A DNA stretch of 64,000 nt from Mycobacterium heckeshornense (GCF_016592155.1 NZ_AP024237.1:3658001-3722000); one strand, 5' to 3'; counted from the first letter of the stretch, positions 54,853-63,624 are shown. Numbers and translations are program-made. Notes: generated by a model not told the origin, from the sequence alone.

Positions 54853-56516
54853 GCCACCCGCCGTCGCAGCTCAGCGGAGCCGAGCGCCGAGCGCAATAGT
54901 GGGCCGATCACTCGGCTTAGCTGCTCGGGCCTGGGAATCGTGGCGTGCGCGGCGCTGCCGAAGACGCGTCTGAGGTCGTCGACATTGGTGCCGGCGCCAA
55001 CAGTGAGACAAAGGCATCCGATACCCCGATAGCGCGCCTCGGCCAGCGCGCGGCGGGCATCGGCAGCGCCATAGCTGCGTTCATAACCGTGGTCGTAGGC
55101 CAATCCGTCGGATATCACGACCAACAGTCGCCGCGGCGTGCCGGCGCGATTTTCGAGCACGGCAGCACCATGCCGAATCGCCGCGCCCAGCCTCGAGTAC
55201 GCACCCGGAACCAGGCCACCAAGTCGCCGCATTGCCGCAGCGTCGAGGTCGTCGTCGAAGCGTTTCACCGGAATGAGATGCACTGCCGCACGTCCTTGTG
55301 AGTGAAAGGCGTAGAGCGCCACTCGATCTCCCAGATCGTGCAGGGCAGACGTGAGCGCGGCCGCGGCCGCGCGCTGCTGCGCGTGAACCGTCTGTCCGCT
55401 TGCGCCGGGCTCTGCGGCCGAACCCGACACGTCGAGCAGTAACAGCACGGCAACGTCGCGTCGACGGCGAAGGTTGTCTAGATAGACAGCTTCATCAGGT
55501 GCGGAGCGCGCCAGCAGCTCCACGCGCTCCTCGACCGCGGCGTCGATGTCGATGTCGTCTCCCTGGGCTTGCCGGCGATAGCGATCAAGCCCCAGGCCGA
55601 GACGGGCCAGCGGCCGGAGCAAGTTTCTACTGCTCCACAGCGCCGCTGATACGTCACCTGTCGGCGGTGACACCTCGTGCACGGTGCACCAGTTCGGCCG
55701 GTAACCGCGCCGGTAAACATCCCATTCGGGATACGTTGTGCCGCCAGCCTCCCCGACAATTCCGCCCGACGCCGCCACCATTGGCTTCGATACGACGGCG
55801 CTGCCTCCGTGTCGCGGGCTAAAGCGGCGCAGGTGCGTGGGTGCGTCCGCCCCCGGTGGGCCGCTCTCACCGAGTCGGCGCACTACACCGAGCATTTGCT
55901 GGAGCAGCCGGCCGAGCCCACCACGCCCGCCGACCGGACTTGACCAGACATCGGCGCCGTCGACGGCGTTGTCGTCGTCGAGTTCAGCCAGGCCCCGGTC
56001 TGGCTGCCGGCGCGCGACATGCTCGCTCGCCGATCGCGATTTGCGATCGCGATCCTTTGATGCCAATAGTTTTCGTGCGCGGATCGCTCCGAATACAGCC
56101 GGTGGCTCGGCGAGTGCCTCCCGGCTCAGTGCCACGGCCAAGGACGCGGCGGCGGAATCGGTGCGCGGCGCGACCTCGCCGTCGAGGAGCACACGAACGA
56201 CCGGCGGGAGCAGGTTCTCGTTCGCCGCCAGCGCCCGAAAGCCCTCGACCGCCAGGTATCGACTGGCCAGTGCGGGCCGGCGAGCGAGCCTACGTATCAC
56301 CGTCAGGTCGAGACTTCCGGCGGCCAGCAGGGATGCCTGCACAGCCAGTGCCTGAAGCTGGCCATCGGTGTCAGCGTCAGGATCCAAAAAGATGATGCGG
56401 CCGTCGGTCCACGCCCGTTCACCGGGAGCCCCCGCGGCGACCTCTAAGGTGCGACCCGCCAGCGCCGAGGCCAATAGGCCAAGGCGGCGCAGACCTTCGG
56501 CTTGTTCTGTGCTCAA
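54849..56516 (-). CDS. VWA-domain protein, NorD/CbbO/CoxE-like
   Basis: The protein is about 555 residues from TTG 56516, with a GGGAAAGAG ribosome-binding region. The N-terminal 200 residues are helical, a low-complexity middle follows, and the C-terminal von Willebrand A domain has the metal-ion-dependent adhesion site VAVLLLLDVSGSAAE (DxSxS), a later SRLGAAIRHG and LLVVISDGLAYD. NorD/CbbO proteins recruit the AAA+ partner to its client. An open frame continues upstream to 56807, but only over the divergent promoter and the next gene. Site A lies 32 bp upstream of the chosen start, so it is probably co-regulated with the plus-strand genes. Confidence 0.82.
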   Translation of the reverse strand: MSTEQAEGLRRLGLLASALAGRTLEVAAGAPGERAWTDGRIIFLDPDADTDGQLQALAVQASLLAAGSLDLTVIRRLARRPALASRYLAVEGFRALAANENLLPPVVRVLLDGEVAPRTDSAAASLAVALSREALAEPPAVFGAIRARKLLASKDRDRKSRSASEHVARRQPDRGLAELDDDNAVDGADVWSSPVGGRGGLGRLLQQMLGVVRRLGESGPPGADAPTHLRRFSPRHGGSAVVSKPMVAASGGIVGEAGGTTYPEWDVYRRGYRPNWCTVHEVSPPTGDVSAALWSSRNLLRPLARLGLGLDRYRRQAQGDDIDIDAAVEERVELLARSAPDEAVYLDNLRRRRDVAVLLLLDVSGSAAEPGASGQTVHAQQRAAAAALTSALHDLGDRVALYAFHSQGRAAVHLIPVKRFDDDLDAAAMRRLGGLVPGAYSRLGAAIRHGAAVLENRAGTPRRLLVVISDGLAYDHGYERSYGAADARRALAEARYRGIGCLCLTVGAGTNVDDLRRVFGSAAHATIPRPEQLSRVIGPLLRSALGSAELRRRVA

Positions 56517-56545
56517 CGATCTCTTTCCCGAGGATTCGACATCAG

Positions 56546-56574
56546 TTGACCAAATATCTGTTCCACCGTAGAGT
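56546..56574 (+). promoter_or_regulatory. shared promoter/operator site A (divergent: VWA and ACAD operons)
   Basis: A sigma-70-type promoter TTGACC (56546-56551), 17-bp spacer, TAGAGT (56569-56574) faces the acyl-CoA dehydrogenase gene at 56618. The 16-bp pseudo-palindrome GACCAAATATCTGTTC (56548-56563) overlaps the -35 box and spacer. The whole 29-bp segment differs at one base from site B. A protein bound here would block the plus promoter and could also control the divergent VWA gene. Confidence 0.75.
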
Positions 56575-56617
56575 TTGGGCTTGCCTGCAGTCAATCGCGT
56601 GAGCCCGATAGGACACC

Positions 56618-57772
56618 GTGGATTTCTCCTATCCACCGGAGGTGGAGCAGTTCCGCAAGGAATTACGGGCGTGGCTGGCCGCAAACCTGTCTGATGCCGT
56701 TGTGGCCGCCGGCCAACGTAGCGGCCAGGACGACGACACGTTCGAGACGCTTCGTGCGTGGAACGCAACCATGGCCGACGCGGGCTGGGCCGCCGTTTCC
56801 TGGCCACCGGACTACGGCGGTCGCGGCGCGACGGTGCTCGAGCAGCTGGTGTACGCCGAAGAGACGACCCGTGCTCGGGCGCCGCTTCCGCTCAACGTAA
56901 TCGGGATCAACAACATAGCGCCGGCGATCATGCAGTACGGAACCGAGCAACAGAAGCGCACGCTGCTTCCCCGCATGGTCCGGGCAGACGACATCTGGTG
57001 CCAGGGCATGTCCGAGCCGGAAGCCGGCTCCGACCTGGCGTCGCTACGCACCCGAGCGGTGCGGGACGGCGAGTATTTCGTGGTCAGCGGCCAGAAAATC
57101 TGGACCTCCCTTGGGCATCGGGCTCGCTGGTGCCAGCTGTACGCGCGCACTGACCCGAAAGCCCCGAAGCACAAAGGGATTTCGTGTCTGATCGTCGACA
57201 TGACATTGCCGGGAATCGAGGCACGGCCCCTGGTCACCCTCAACGGCGAGACCGAATTCGCCGAGCTGTTCTTCAACGATGTGCGAGTCCCGGTGGATGC
57301 CCTGCTCGGACCGCTGAACCAGGGTTGGCAGGTCGCGACGACAACGCTCAGCCATGAACGCGCCGGCGCGGCGCGCCTGTACGCCGGCTTGCAAGTACAG
57401 CTGGAGGATCTGGTTTCCGATTTGGACGGCGTTGAGGTCAACGACCGGCCGGCCCTGCAAGACCCGGCCACGCTGCGCCGCCTCGGCGAGCTGGCCGTGC
57501 GCATCAAGTACCTTGAAGTGCTCTGCCAGCGGTCGATCTCGGCGATGTTGCACGGCGGCGACGCTTTCGGGTCGGCCAGCCTGGCCAAGACGGTCTGGGG
57601 TGAGCTTGGACAAGACCTCGCCGCTGTGGCCTTCGACCTGCTGGGCCCTAACGGCGCCGAGGGCCGCTGGGCGCGGCGTCGACTGGCTTCCCGTTCGCTG
57701 ACGATTGCCGGTGGTACCACACAGATCAACAAGAACATCACGGCGCAACGAGTGCTGGGGCTTCCGCGATGA
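56618..57772 (+). CDS. acyl-CoA dehydrogenase
   Basis: The 384-residue acyl-CoA dehydrogenase has WCQGMSEPEAGSDLASLRTR (FAD contact near residue 130), QKIWTSLGHRARWCQLYAR, NDVRVPVDALLGPLNQGWQV and a C-terminal SLTIAGGTTQINKNITAQRV. The AGGTTQI block replaces the usual EGTxQI, with no glutamate at that catalytic position. It starts at GTG 56618, 44 bp after the -10 box of site A, and overlaps the next dehydrogenase by 4 bp. The pair likely forms a heteromeric enzyme, as in mycobacterial steroid-type ACADs, with the catalytic residue placed elsewhere or in one subunit only. Confidence 0.88.
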   Translation: MDFSYPPEVEQFRKELRAWLAANLSDAVVAAGQRSGQDDDTFETLRAWNATMADAGWAAVSWPPDYGGRGATVLEQLVYAEETTRARAPLPLNVIGINNIAPAIMQYGTEQQKRTLLPRMVRADDIWCQGMSEPEAGSDLASLRTRAVRDGEYFVVSGQKIWTSLGHRARWCQLYARTDPKAPKHKGISCLIVDMTLPGIEARPLVTLNGETEFAELFFNDVRVPVDALLGPLNQGWQVATTTLSHERAGAARLYAGLQVQLEDLVSDLDGVEVNDRPALQDPATLRRLGELAVRIKYLEVLCQRSISAMLHGGDAFGSASLAKTVWGELGQDLAAVAFDLLGPNGAEGRWARRRLASRSLTIAGGTTQINKNITAQRVLGLPR

Positions 57773-58881
57773 ACTTGGAATTCAACGACGAGCAGCTGGC
57801 ACTGCGTGACACGGTGCGGCGCTTCTTGGTCGAAAAGGCAACCATTGCCGGCCACGTACGTCCGCTGCTGGATGATCCAACGGGGGTGAACTTGGCCGCC
57901 TGGCACGGCCTCGCCGGCCTTGGAACCACCGGGCTTTTGGTCCCGCAAGACTACGGCGGCGCCGGGATGACGATGGTGGAAGCCGGCATTGTCCTGGAAG
58001 AGCTCGGTGCGGCGCTCTACCCCGGGCCGTGGCTGTCGACCGCCGTTGCCGCGACGCGTGCGCTGAGCCGTTTCGGCGCCGGCGATAACGCAGCCAGGCT
58101 GTTTACCGGGATCGCCGACGGATCGATGATCGCCACGGCGGGCCCGTTGGACCTCAACCGCGCCCGGCCGAAAGCCGCTGTATCAAGCGACGCAACCGTG
58201 CTAAGCGGGGCGATTAACCTCCTGCCGGATGCGGCTGCGGCAGACGTGCTTTTGATCGTCGCCGACGACGCCGACGGCCCAGCGCTTTTCGCAGTCGAAA
58301 CCTCCTCGAACGGTCTCGTTGTTACGCAACAGCCCGGTATTGACCAGACCCGCAAACAGTTTCGAGTGATACTCGATGATGCGCCCGCGCAGCGCCTCGC
58401 CGCCGTCGCACCGGATGCACTCACCGCGCTCATCGATGACGTGCTCGTCGCCGCAGCAGCCGACGCCCTGGGTGCCGCGCGCGCGGTCATGGATTCTGCT
58501 ATCGAGTATGCCAAAGTAAGAAAGCAATTCGGCCAGCCCATTGGCGCTTTCCAGGCTGTCCAGCACCTCTGCGTCGACATGTACGAGACGGTGGAGCTGG
58601 CACGTGGCGGTGTGATGTATGCACTTTGGGCAGCTGACCGCGCGGGCTCGCACGAGCGCCACGTATCTGCGCTGCGTGCCAAGGCATTCGCGGGTCGGCT
58701 GGCGAGCGTCGGCGATGTCGCGATCCAGGTCTTCGGCGGCATCGGCTACACGTGGGAGCACCACGCCCACCTCTACCTCAAGCGCCTGCTGGGCTGGCAT
58801 TCCTTTCTCGGCGGACCCGACCGATACCTGGAACAGGTCGGCGCACAGCTCGTGCGCCGATCGGCAAGGAGCAACCAGTGA
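57769..58881 (+). CDS. acyl-CoA dehydrogenase, partner subunit
   Basis: The 370-residue protein is a second acyl-CoA dehydrogenase of the shorter type: GTTGLLVPQDYGGAGMTMVE, AIEYAKVRKQFGQPIGAFQA near residue 245, VFGGIGYTWEHHAHLYLKRL near 323 and a short tail SFLGGPDRYLEQVGAQL. The mid-domain lacks the usual TEPxxGSD string, as in the beta-type subunits of heterotetrameric mycobacterial ACADs. Its start overlaps the previous gene (ATGA) and its stop overlaps the SDR start. It most likely pairs with the preceding protein. Confidence 0.87.
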   Translation: MNLEFNDEQLALRDTVRRFLVEKATIAGHVRPLLDDPTGVNLAAWHGLAGLGTTGLLVPQDYGGAGMTMVEAGIVLEELGAALYPGPWLSTAVAATRALSRFGAGDNAARLFTGIADGSMIATAGPLDLNRARPKAAVSSDATVLSGAINLLPDAAAADVLLIVADDADGPALFAVETSSNGLVVTQQPGIDQTRKQFRVILDDAPAQRLAAVAPDALTALIDDVLVAAAADALGAARAVMDSAIEYAKVRKQFGQPIGAFQAVQHLCVDMYETVELARGGVMYALWAADRAGSHERHVSALRAKAFAGRLASVGDVAIQVFGGIGYTWEHHAHLYLKRLLGWHSFLGGPDRYLEQVGAQLVRRSARSNQ

Positions 58882-59807
58882 TCGACTTCACCGGCCAGGT
58901 TGTTATCGTCACCGGCGGGGGGCGAGGCCTTGGCCGCCTCTACGCAATCGAATTCGCGCGGCGCGGTGCCGCAGTAGTGGTAAACGATCTGGGCGGCAGC
59001 ATGCACGGTGACGGTGCGGATACCAGGGTCGCCGACCAGGTCGTCGACGAGATCCAGCGCGCCGGTGGCACCGCGGTGGCATCGCATGACTCCGTCGACA
59101 GCCCGGAAGGCGGCGCGGCAATCGTAGGCGCTGCCGTCGACCGGTTCGGGCGGCTCGACGCAGTGGTGAGCAACGCCGGCATCTTCACCAGCATTCCGTT
59201 CGAGGAGCTGTCCCATGAAGACTGGCGCCGCATGCTAAGTGTGCACTTGGACGGCGGTTTCTACTTGAGCCAGCCCGCATACCGGGTGATGAAGAACCAG
59301 GGTTACGGCCGGTTTGTGTTCATCTCGTCGTCCGCAGGGATGTTCGGCCAGCCGCTGGAGGCTCACTATGCCGCGGCCAAAGCAGGGCTGGTCGGGCTGA
59401 CCAACGTCATCGCGATCGAAGGCGCCCAGCACGGAATCTTGGCCAACGCAGTTCTGCCGTTTGGGTTTTCGCGGATGGTTACCGAAACGGTCGGCGATCC
59501 GAAAATCCTTGAGGAACTGGGCTTTTTGAAGGCAATACAGCCGGAGCTGGTCGTGCCGATCGTCGTCTTCCTGGCCAGCCGGGCATGCGAACTCAGTCAT
59601 CACAATTTCTCGGCCTGCGCGGGCCGCTTTGCGCGGATATTCGTCGGTCTCGGCGATGGCTGGCTCGCCGAGCCGGGCAGCAGCCCGACTGTCGAGGACG
59701 TCGCCGCTCACCTGCCCAAAATATGCGCGACGGAGCCGTTTACGGTGCCGGCATCGATCTTCGAGGAAGTTTTCGCAGTCTGCGAGCGGCTCGGGATCAG
59801 TGCATAG
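58878..59807 (+). CDS. SDR of the multifunctional-enzyme-2 / 17beta-HSD4 type
   Basis: The 309-residue SDR begins with VVIVTGGGRGLGRLYAIEFA and RRGAAVVVNDLGGSMHGDG. Its acidic residue after strand 2 (VNDLGG) favours NAD+, as in MFE-2 3-hydroxyacyl-CoA dehydrogenases. The catalytic parts are VFISSSAGMFGQP and HYAAAKAGLVGLTNVIAIEG. It likely oxidises a 3-hydroxyacyl-CoA after the dehydrogenase/hydratase steps. GTG 58878 overlaps the dehydrogenase stop. No hydratase gene is adjacent. Confidence 0.88.
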   Translation: MIDFTGQVVIVTGGGRGLGRLYAIEFARRGAAVVVNDLGGSMHGDGADTRVADQVVDEIQRAGGTAVASHDSVDSPEGGAAIVGAAVDRFGRLDAVVSNAGIFTSIPFEELSHEDWRRMLSVHLDGGFYLSQPAYRVMKNQGYGRFVFISSSAGMFGQPLEAHYAAAKAGLVGLTNVIAIEGAQHGILANAVLPFGFSRMVTETVGDPKILEELGFLKAIQPELVVPIVVFLASRACELSHHNFSACAGRFARIFVGLGDGWLAEPGSSPTVEDVAAHLPKICATEPFTVPASIFEEVFAVCERLGISA

Positions 59808-59897
59808 CTCAGTATTGACGCGGGGAAGCAGCCGTGTTAAGCACCTGCACAGCATTTCGTACCGGCAGGGCGACTGCAACGCTGAGAGGGGCGTGGT

Positions 59898-61313
59898 TTG
59901 CCGGCGAGCAAGCGCAAGGCCCGTCAGAGCCACTACGCTGGCATCGCCCGAGGCGGTGCGGCCAGATTTGGTGGACTCGGCGTCGGCAGAGCCACAATCG
60001 ATCGTGCGCAATGTTTGTCAGTTGTCACGTCAGTTCTTGGCCTGGCTGCAATTGTGCTCGTGTGGGTCGGCAGTATCGGCCCATGTGTGGCATCGGCGCG
60101 TGCGGATGGCGATGAACCGCGGTACCAGGAGTTCTACACACCGCCGGACCCTCTGCCGCCCGGCCATCCGGGCGATGTGATCCGCACGGAGCCGTCGCGG
60201 CTGGTGCTCGAGCCGTCGGGCCAGCTGGGCGCGATCGTGGCGAGCGGTACCCGGATCATGTATCGAAGCACCGATACGCGGGGCAACCCGATCGCGGTCA
60301 CCGGTACCTACTTCGAACCCGACAACCCGTGGCCGGGCACGGGGCCACGGCCCCTGATCAGCTACGCGCCCGGGACCCAGGGACAAGGAAATCAATGTGC
60401 ACCGTCGCGGATGTTCAACCAGGGAATCCACTATTCCGGCGGCTGGGACATCATGTTCAACTACGAGGAACTCTTCGTCGCCACCATGGTCGCCCGCGGG
60501 TTCGCGATCGTGATGACCGACTACGAGGGGCTCGGTACGCCGCCGATGCACACCTATGTGGATCGCGTCGCCGAGGGCCAGGCCGCCCTCGATGCCGCCC
60601 GCGCAGCCATGCGGCTGCCGGGAACGTCGCTGGATCCGCATGGCCCCGTGGCGTTCTGGGGTTACTCGCAGGGCGGCGGGGCGGCGGCATCGGCCGCCGA
60701 GCTGGCGTCGTCGTACGCGCCTGAACTCCACATCGTGGGCACCTATGCCGGCGCCCCCGTGGCCGACCTCAAGGAACTGCTGCCCTACGCCGACGGTAGC
60801 GCACTGGTCGGGGTGGTCGGCTACGCAATCAACGGCGCGATCGCCGCTTATCCCGAACACGCCGACGCGATCCGCTCGAAGCTGACCCCGCGCGGTCAAG
60901 CCATGCTCGAATCGGTCTCACGCCAGTGTGTCGGACAAACGATCCTCGATTTCGCCTTCCGCCACCTGCAGCCGTACTTCACCGAAGACGTCTGGCAGGT
61001 CATCAACGAGGAGCCGTTCAGCAGCCTTCTGGATGAGCAGCGCGTCGGACGCTACAAGCCCAACGCTCCGGTGCTGATCAACAGCAACCGCTACGACCCG
61101 TTGGTGCCATGGACCGCGGCCAATCAGTTGGGCCGCGACTGGTGCGCCCAGGGTGCCGATGTGGAGTTCCGCACCAACGAGGAGCCACCGTTCCTCAACA
61201 AACTCGTCGTCAATCACGCACTGCCGATGCTCGTCGATGGTGAACCGGCCATGCAATGGATCGCCGCCCGCTTCAACGGAGAACCCACTTCACCTAATTG
61301 CGGCCAGTTTTGA
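59898..61313 (+). CDS. secretory lipase-family (PF03583-type) esterase/lipase
   Basis: The protein is about 471 residues with an N-terminal export signal. A basic stretch (MPASKRKARQ) is followed by hydrophobic LSVVTSVLGLAAIVLVWVGS (about 40-60) and a likely cleavage after CVASARA. The catalytic-type nucleophile is Ser257 in FWGYSQGGGAAAS. A candidate Asp is in NSNRYDPLVPW (near 405) and His in VVNHALPM (near 442). It matches the secretory lipase family of fungi and actinobacteria that cleave triglycerides or esters outside the cytoplasm. Start TTG 59898 is uncertain; later TTG/GTG codons are possible. It follows the ACAD/SDR operon by 90 bp. Confidence 0.82.
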   Translation: MPASKRKARQSHYAGIARGGAARFGGLGVGRATIDRAQCLSVVTSVLGLAAIVLVWVGSIGPCVASARADGDEPRYQEFYTPPDPLPPGHPGDVIRTEPSRLVLEPSGQLGAIVASGTRIMYRSTDTRGNPIAVTGTYFEPDNPWPGTGPRPLISYAPGTQGQGNQCAPSRMFNQGIHYSGGWDIMFNYEELFVATMVARGFAIVMTDYEGLGTPPMHTYVDRVAEGQAALDAARAAMRLPGTSLDPHGPVAFWGYSQGGGAAASAAELASSYAPELHIVGTYAGAPVADLKELLPYADGSALVGVVGYAINGAIAAYPEHADAIRSKLTPRGQAMLESVSRQCVGQTILDFAFRHLQPYFTEDVWQVINEEPFSSLLDEQRVGRYKPNAPVLINSNRYDPLVPWTAANQLGRDWCAQGADVEFRTNEEPPFLNKLVVNHALPMLVDGEPAMQWIAARFNGEPTSPNCGQF

Positions 61314-61350
61314 GCGGCTCGCCGGGTATCCCTGCGGAAGATGGTGGGCC

Positions 61351-62136
61351 TTACCGGGGTTGGTTAGGAACACCCGGAAACAGCGCGACCGTCGGGCCCG
61401 CGGTCACCCACCCCGCCAGCTTGGTTACCAAATGCGGTGCGAAGACGGCGCCGTAGAGAACGTTTCCGACGACGACGACCGCGATGATGGACAGCATCGA
61501 CGACCGAAAACGGCTCGTCGACCTCTTCTCGGCCCACATCTCGATGACGTTCCGGCCTTCGGAATCTGTGCGGCCGAGAAGGTAGGTGAAGACCATCATC
61601 TGCACGCCCATCGCCAGGGAGTCGTAGACGGGGTACTGGTGGCTGGTCCCCTGCCACAGCCCCAGGCCGGGAATCACGTACCCGTAATGGAAGACGCCGA
61701 GCCGGGCTCCCACGATCGCGTTGAAGAGGAAGGCCCAGCAGAAGCCGACGGCAAGCCCGACGCTAAGCAGTGTGGTCGGTCTGGGCCAGTGGAACTTCGC
61801 GCTCAACCGCCGCCCGAGCGCCGCGCCGATCACGGCGGGCAGCACGAAGTAGGGGATGTAGCCGATGGGTACCGACGACGGCAGCCCGCCCCACGTCATG
61901 TTCAACGGCCACCACGACGGCATCCGGGGAAGAGCAGGGGCAAACTGCGCATACATCGCCCAGTCGTAGGGCGCCTCGATCCAGGAGAAGGAGATGGCGC
62001 AGATGCACATGAGTAGAAGTGGGTGCAATCGCCGCCGCCGGTAGCTGAGGTAGGCGCCGACCGCCACGAACGCGATGCCCCCGACGTAGGCGAAGGCCAG
62101 GGACGCCGTGAGCAAAGGGGTCAGCTCGGCGCTCAT
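61351..62136 (-). CDS. AveC-like (spirocyclase-family) membrane protein, second copy
   Basis: The 261-residue membrane protein has about seven hydrophobic helices (LTASLAFAYVGGIAFVAVGA; LLLMCICAISFSWIEAPYDW; VPIGYIPYFVLPAVIGAALG; LSVGLAVGFCWAFLFNAIVG; QMMVFTYLLG; SMLSIIAVVVVGNVLYGAVF). The acidic, aromatic motif WIEAPYDWAMYAQ corresponds to WQDPIMNWAPYA of the copy at 51700, supporting the same family. It is shorter than that copy and divergent in sequence. ATG 62136 overlaps the 38-residue peptide gene (ATGA), and both probably run from site B. Confidence 0.8.
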   Translation of the reverse strand: MSAELTPLLTASLAFAYVGGIAFVAVGAYLSYRRRRLHPLLLMCICAISFSWIEAPYDWAMYAQFAPALPRMPSWWPLNMTWGGLPSSVPIGYIPYFVLPAVIGAALGRRLSAKFHWPRPTTLLSVGLAVGFCWAFLFNAIVGARLGVFHYGYVIPGLGLWQGTSHQYPVYDSLAMGVQMMVFTYLLGRTDSEGRNVIEMWAEKRSTSRFRSSMLSIIAVVVVGNVLYGAVFAPHLVTKLAGWVTAGPTVALFPGVPNQPR

Positions 62137-62249
62137 CGGTCGTGGTTGCCGCTCGAAGCGCGACGTGCCTCCGGGTCGAAATGGTGTACCAGCCCGAATA
62201 TCAGGACGACCAATCCGGATAGCGTGCCAAGCATGATGACGGCGCCCAT
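62133..62249 (-). CDS. 38-residue single-pass membrane peptide, coupled to AveC-like gene
   Basis: The short frame ATG 62249 to TGA 62133-62135 encodes a hydrophobic helix (MGAVIMLGTLSGLVVLIFGL) followed by a polar tail (HHFDPEARRASSGNHDR). Its stop overlaps the start of the AveC-like gene (ATGA), the same overlap used throughout this genome for co-translated genes, and it lies directly after shared site B. It is below usual gene-calling size. It may be a small partner subunit of the AveC-like protein. Confidence 0.6.
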   Translation of the reverse strand: MGAVIMLGTLSGLVVLIFGLVHHFDPEARRASSGNHDR

Positions 62250-62267
62250 GTCCGCAACCCTTCGTTG

Positions 62268-62296
62268 TTGACCAAATATCTGTTCCACAGTAGAGT
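62268..62296 (+). promoter_or_regulatory. shared promoter/operator site B (divergent: amidohydrolase and AveC-like operons)
   Basis: TTGACC (62268-62273), 17-bp spacer and TAGAGT (62291-62296) form a promoter facing the amidohydrolase gene, with GACCAAATATCTGTTC at 62270-62285. It is identical to site A at 28 of 29 bases. On the other strand it lies 20 bp before the 38-residue peptide gene. It probably controls both divergent units. Confidence 0.75.
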
Positions 62297-62327
62297 CGCG
62301 ATCGTCGGACGCACAAGGAGTATCACG

Positions 62328-63614
62328 ATGAAAATGGACGACTTCATCCTGGTTTCCGTGGACGACCACCTTGTGGAACCTCCCGACATGTTCGAGGGTC
62401 ACATCCCCGACAAGTACAAAAACGACGTACCGAAGCTGGTCAAGCGGGCCGACGGGACCGACGCCTGGGTATTCGAGGGTCAAGAAGCCACCAACGTCGG
62501 GCTCAACGCCGTCGCGGGCCGCCCACCGGACGAGTACGGCGCCGAGCCAACCAAACTCAGCGAAATCCGCGAGGGCTGCTACAACATCCACGAACGGATC
62601 CGCGACATGAACGCCAACGGCGTCGTCGCCGCGATGAACTTCCCGTCCTACCCGCAGTTCTGCGGTCAATACTTCGCCCGCGCTCAGGACAAGGACCTCG
62701 GTCTGGCGGTGCTGCGCGCCTACAACGACTGGCACATCGACGAGTGGTGTGGTACTTACCCCGGGCGCATGATTCCGCTTGCACTGCCTCCGATTTGGGA
62801 TCCCCACTTGATGGCCGAGGAGGTGCGGCGGGTAGCCAAGAAGGGCTGCCATGCGGTGACGTTCTCCGAGAACCCGGAGAAGCTCGGGTACCCTTCTTTG
62901 CACAATTCCCATTGGGATCCGTTCTGGCAGGCCTGCAACGACGAGAACACAGTCGTGTGCCTGCACATCGGCTCGTCGTCGTCGGTGGTGATCACCTCGA
63001 TCGAGGCACCCGTCGACACGATGATCACGCTGCAGCCGATGAGCATCGTCAACGCCGCCGCCGATCTGGTGTGGTCGCCGGTCCTGCGCAAGTTCCCCGA
63101 CCTGAAGTTCGCGCTGTCCGAGGGCGGGATCGGGTGGATTCCGTACTTCCTGGAGCGCATCGACCGCGTCTACAAGATGCATCGGGCCTGGACGCATCAA
63201 GACTTCGGCGACAAACTGCCCAGCGACGTGTTCAACGAGCGGATCATCACCTGCTTCATCGACGACAGCTTCGGCATCGAGAGCCGTCACAAACTCAACA
63301 TCGACATGATCACCTGGGAATGCGACTACCCGCATTCCGATTCGACCTGGCCGGTCGCGCCGGAGACGCTGGCCATCTACCTCAACGGGGTGCCCGACGA
63401 CGAGGTCAACAAGATCACCCACGAGAACGCCATCCGGCTTTTTTCGTTTGACCTGTTCAAGCACATACCACGCGATCAGGCAACCGTTGGCGCTTTGCGG
63501 GCACAGGCCAAGGACGTCGACCTGGGGTACCGATCCTCGGCCCGGCTCAAGAAGACCGGAACCGAGACCGTGACAGTGCTGGATCTGGCCGCGAAGCTGC
63601 CGTCGTCGAGCTGA
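62328..63614 (+). CDS. amidohydrolase-superfamily (PF04909-type) metal-dependent hydrolase/decarboxylase
   Basis: The 428-residue TIM-barrel protein of the amidohydrolase-2 group has the N-terminal metal-site region SVDDHLVEPPDMFEGHIP, VVCLHIGSSS near residue 207, LSEGGIGWIPYFLERIDRVY near 260, and a late ITWECDYPHSDSTWP that gives a catalytic/metal Asp. This group contains hydrolases and non-oxidative decarboxylases acting on cyclic or aromatic acids. ATG 62328 follows AAGGAG by 7 nt and lies 32 bp after the -10 box of site B. The nitroreductase gene follows by 10 bp. Confidence 0.87.
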   Translation: MKMDDFILVSVDDHLVEPPDMFEGHIPDKYKNDVPKLVKRADGTDAWVFEGQEATNVGLNAVAGRPPDEYGAEPTKLSEIREGCYNIHERIRDMNANGVVAAMNFPSYPQFCGQYFARAQDKDLGLAVLRAYNDWHIDEWCGTYPGRMIPLALPPIWDPHLMAEEVRRVAKKGCHAVTFSENPEKLGYPSLHNSHWDPFWQACNDENTVVCLHIGSSSSVVITSIEAPVDTMITLQPMSIVNAAADLVWSPVLRKFPDLKFALSEGGIGWIPYFLERIDRVYKMHRAWTHQDFGDKLPSDVFNERIITCFIDDSFGIESRHKLNIDMITWECDYPHSDSTWPVAPETLAIYLNGVPDDEVNKITHENAIRLFSFDLFKHIPRDQATVGALRAQAKDVDLGYRSSARLKKTGTETVTVLDLAAKLPSSS

Positions 63615-63624
63615 CCGTCGGCGC

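Noticed and set aside
56517..56807. Longer start for the VWA-domain gene up to 56807
   Set aside because: It would run through the shared promoter site A and the antisense strand of the acyl-CoA dehydrogenase gene, giving an Arg/Pro-rich, shadow-like N-terminus. TTG 56516 has a ribosome-binding sequence.
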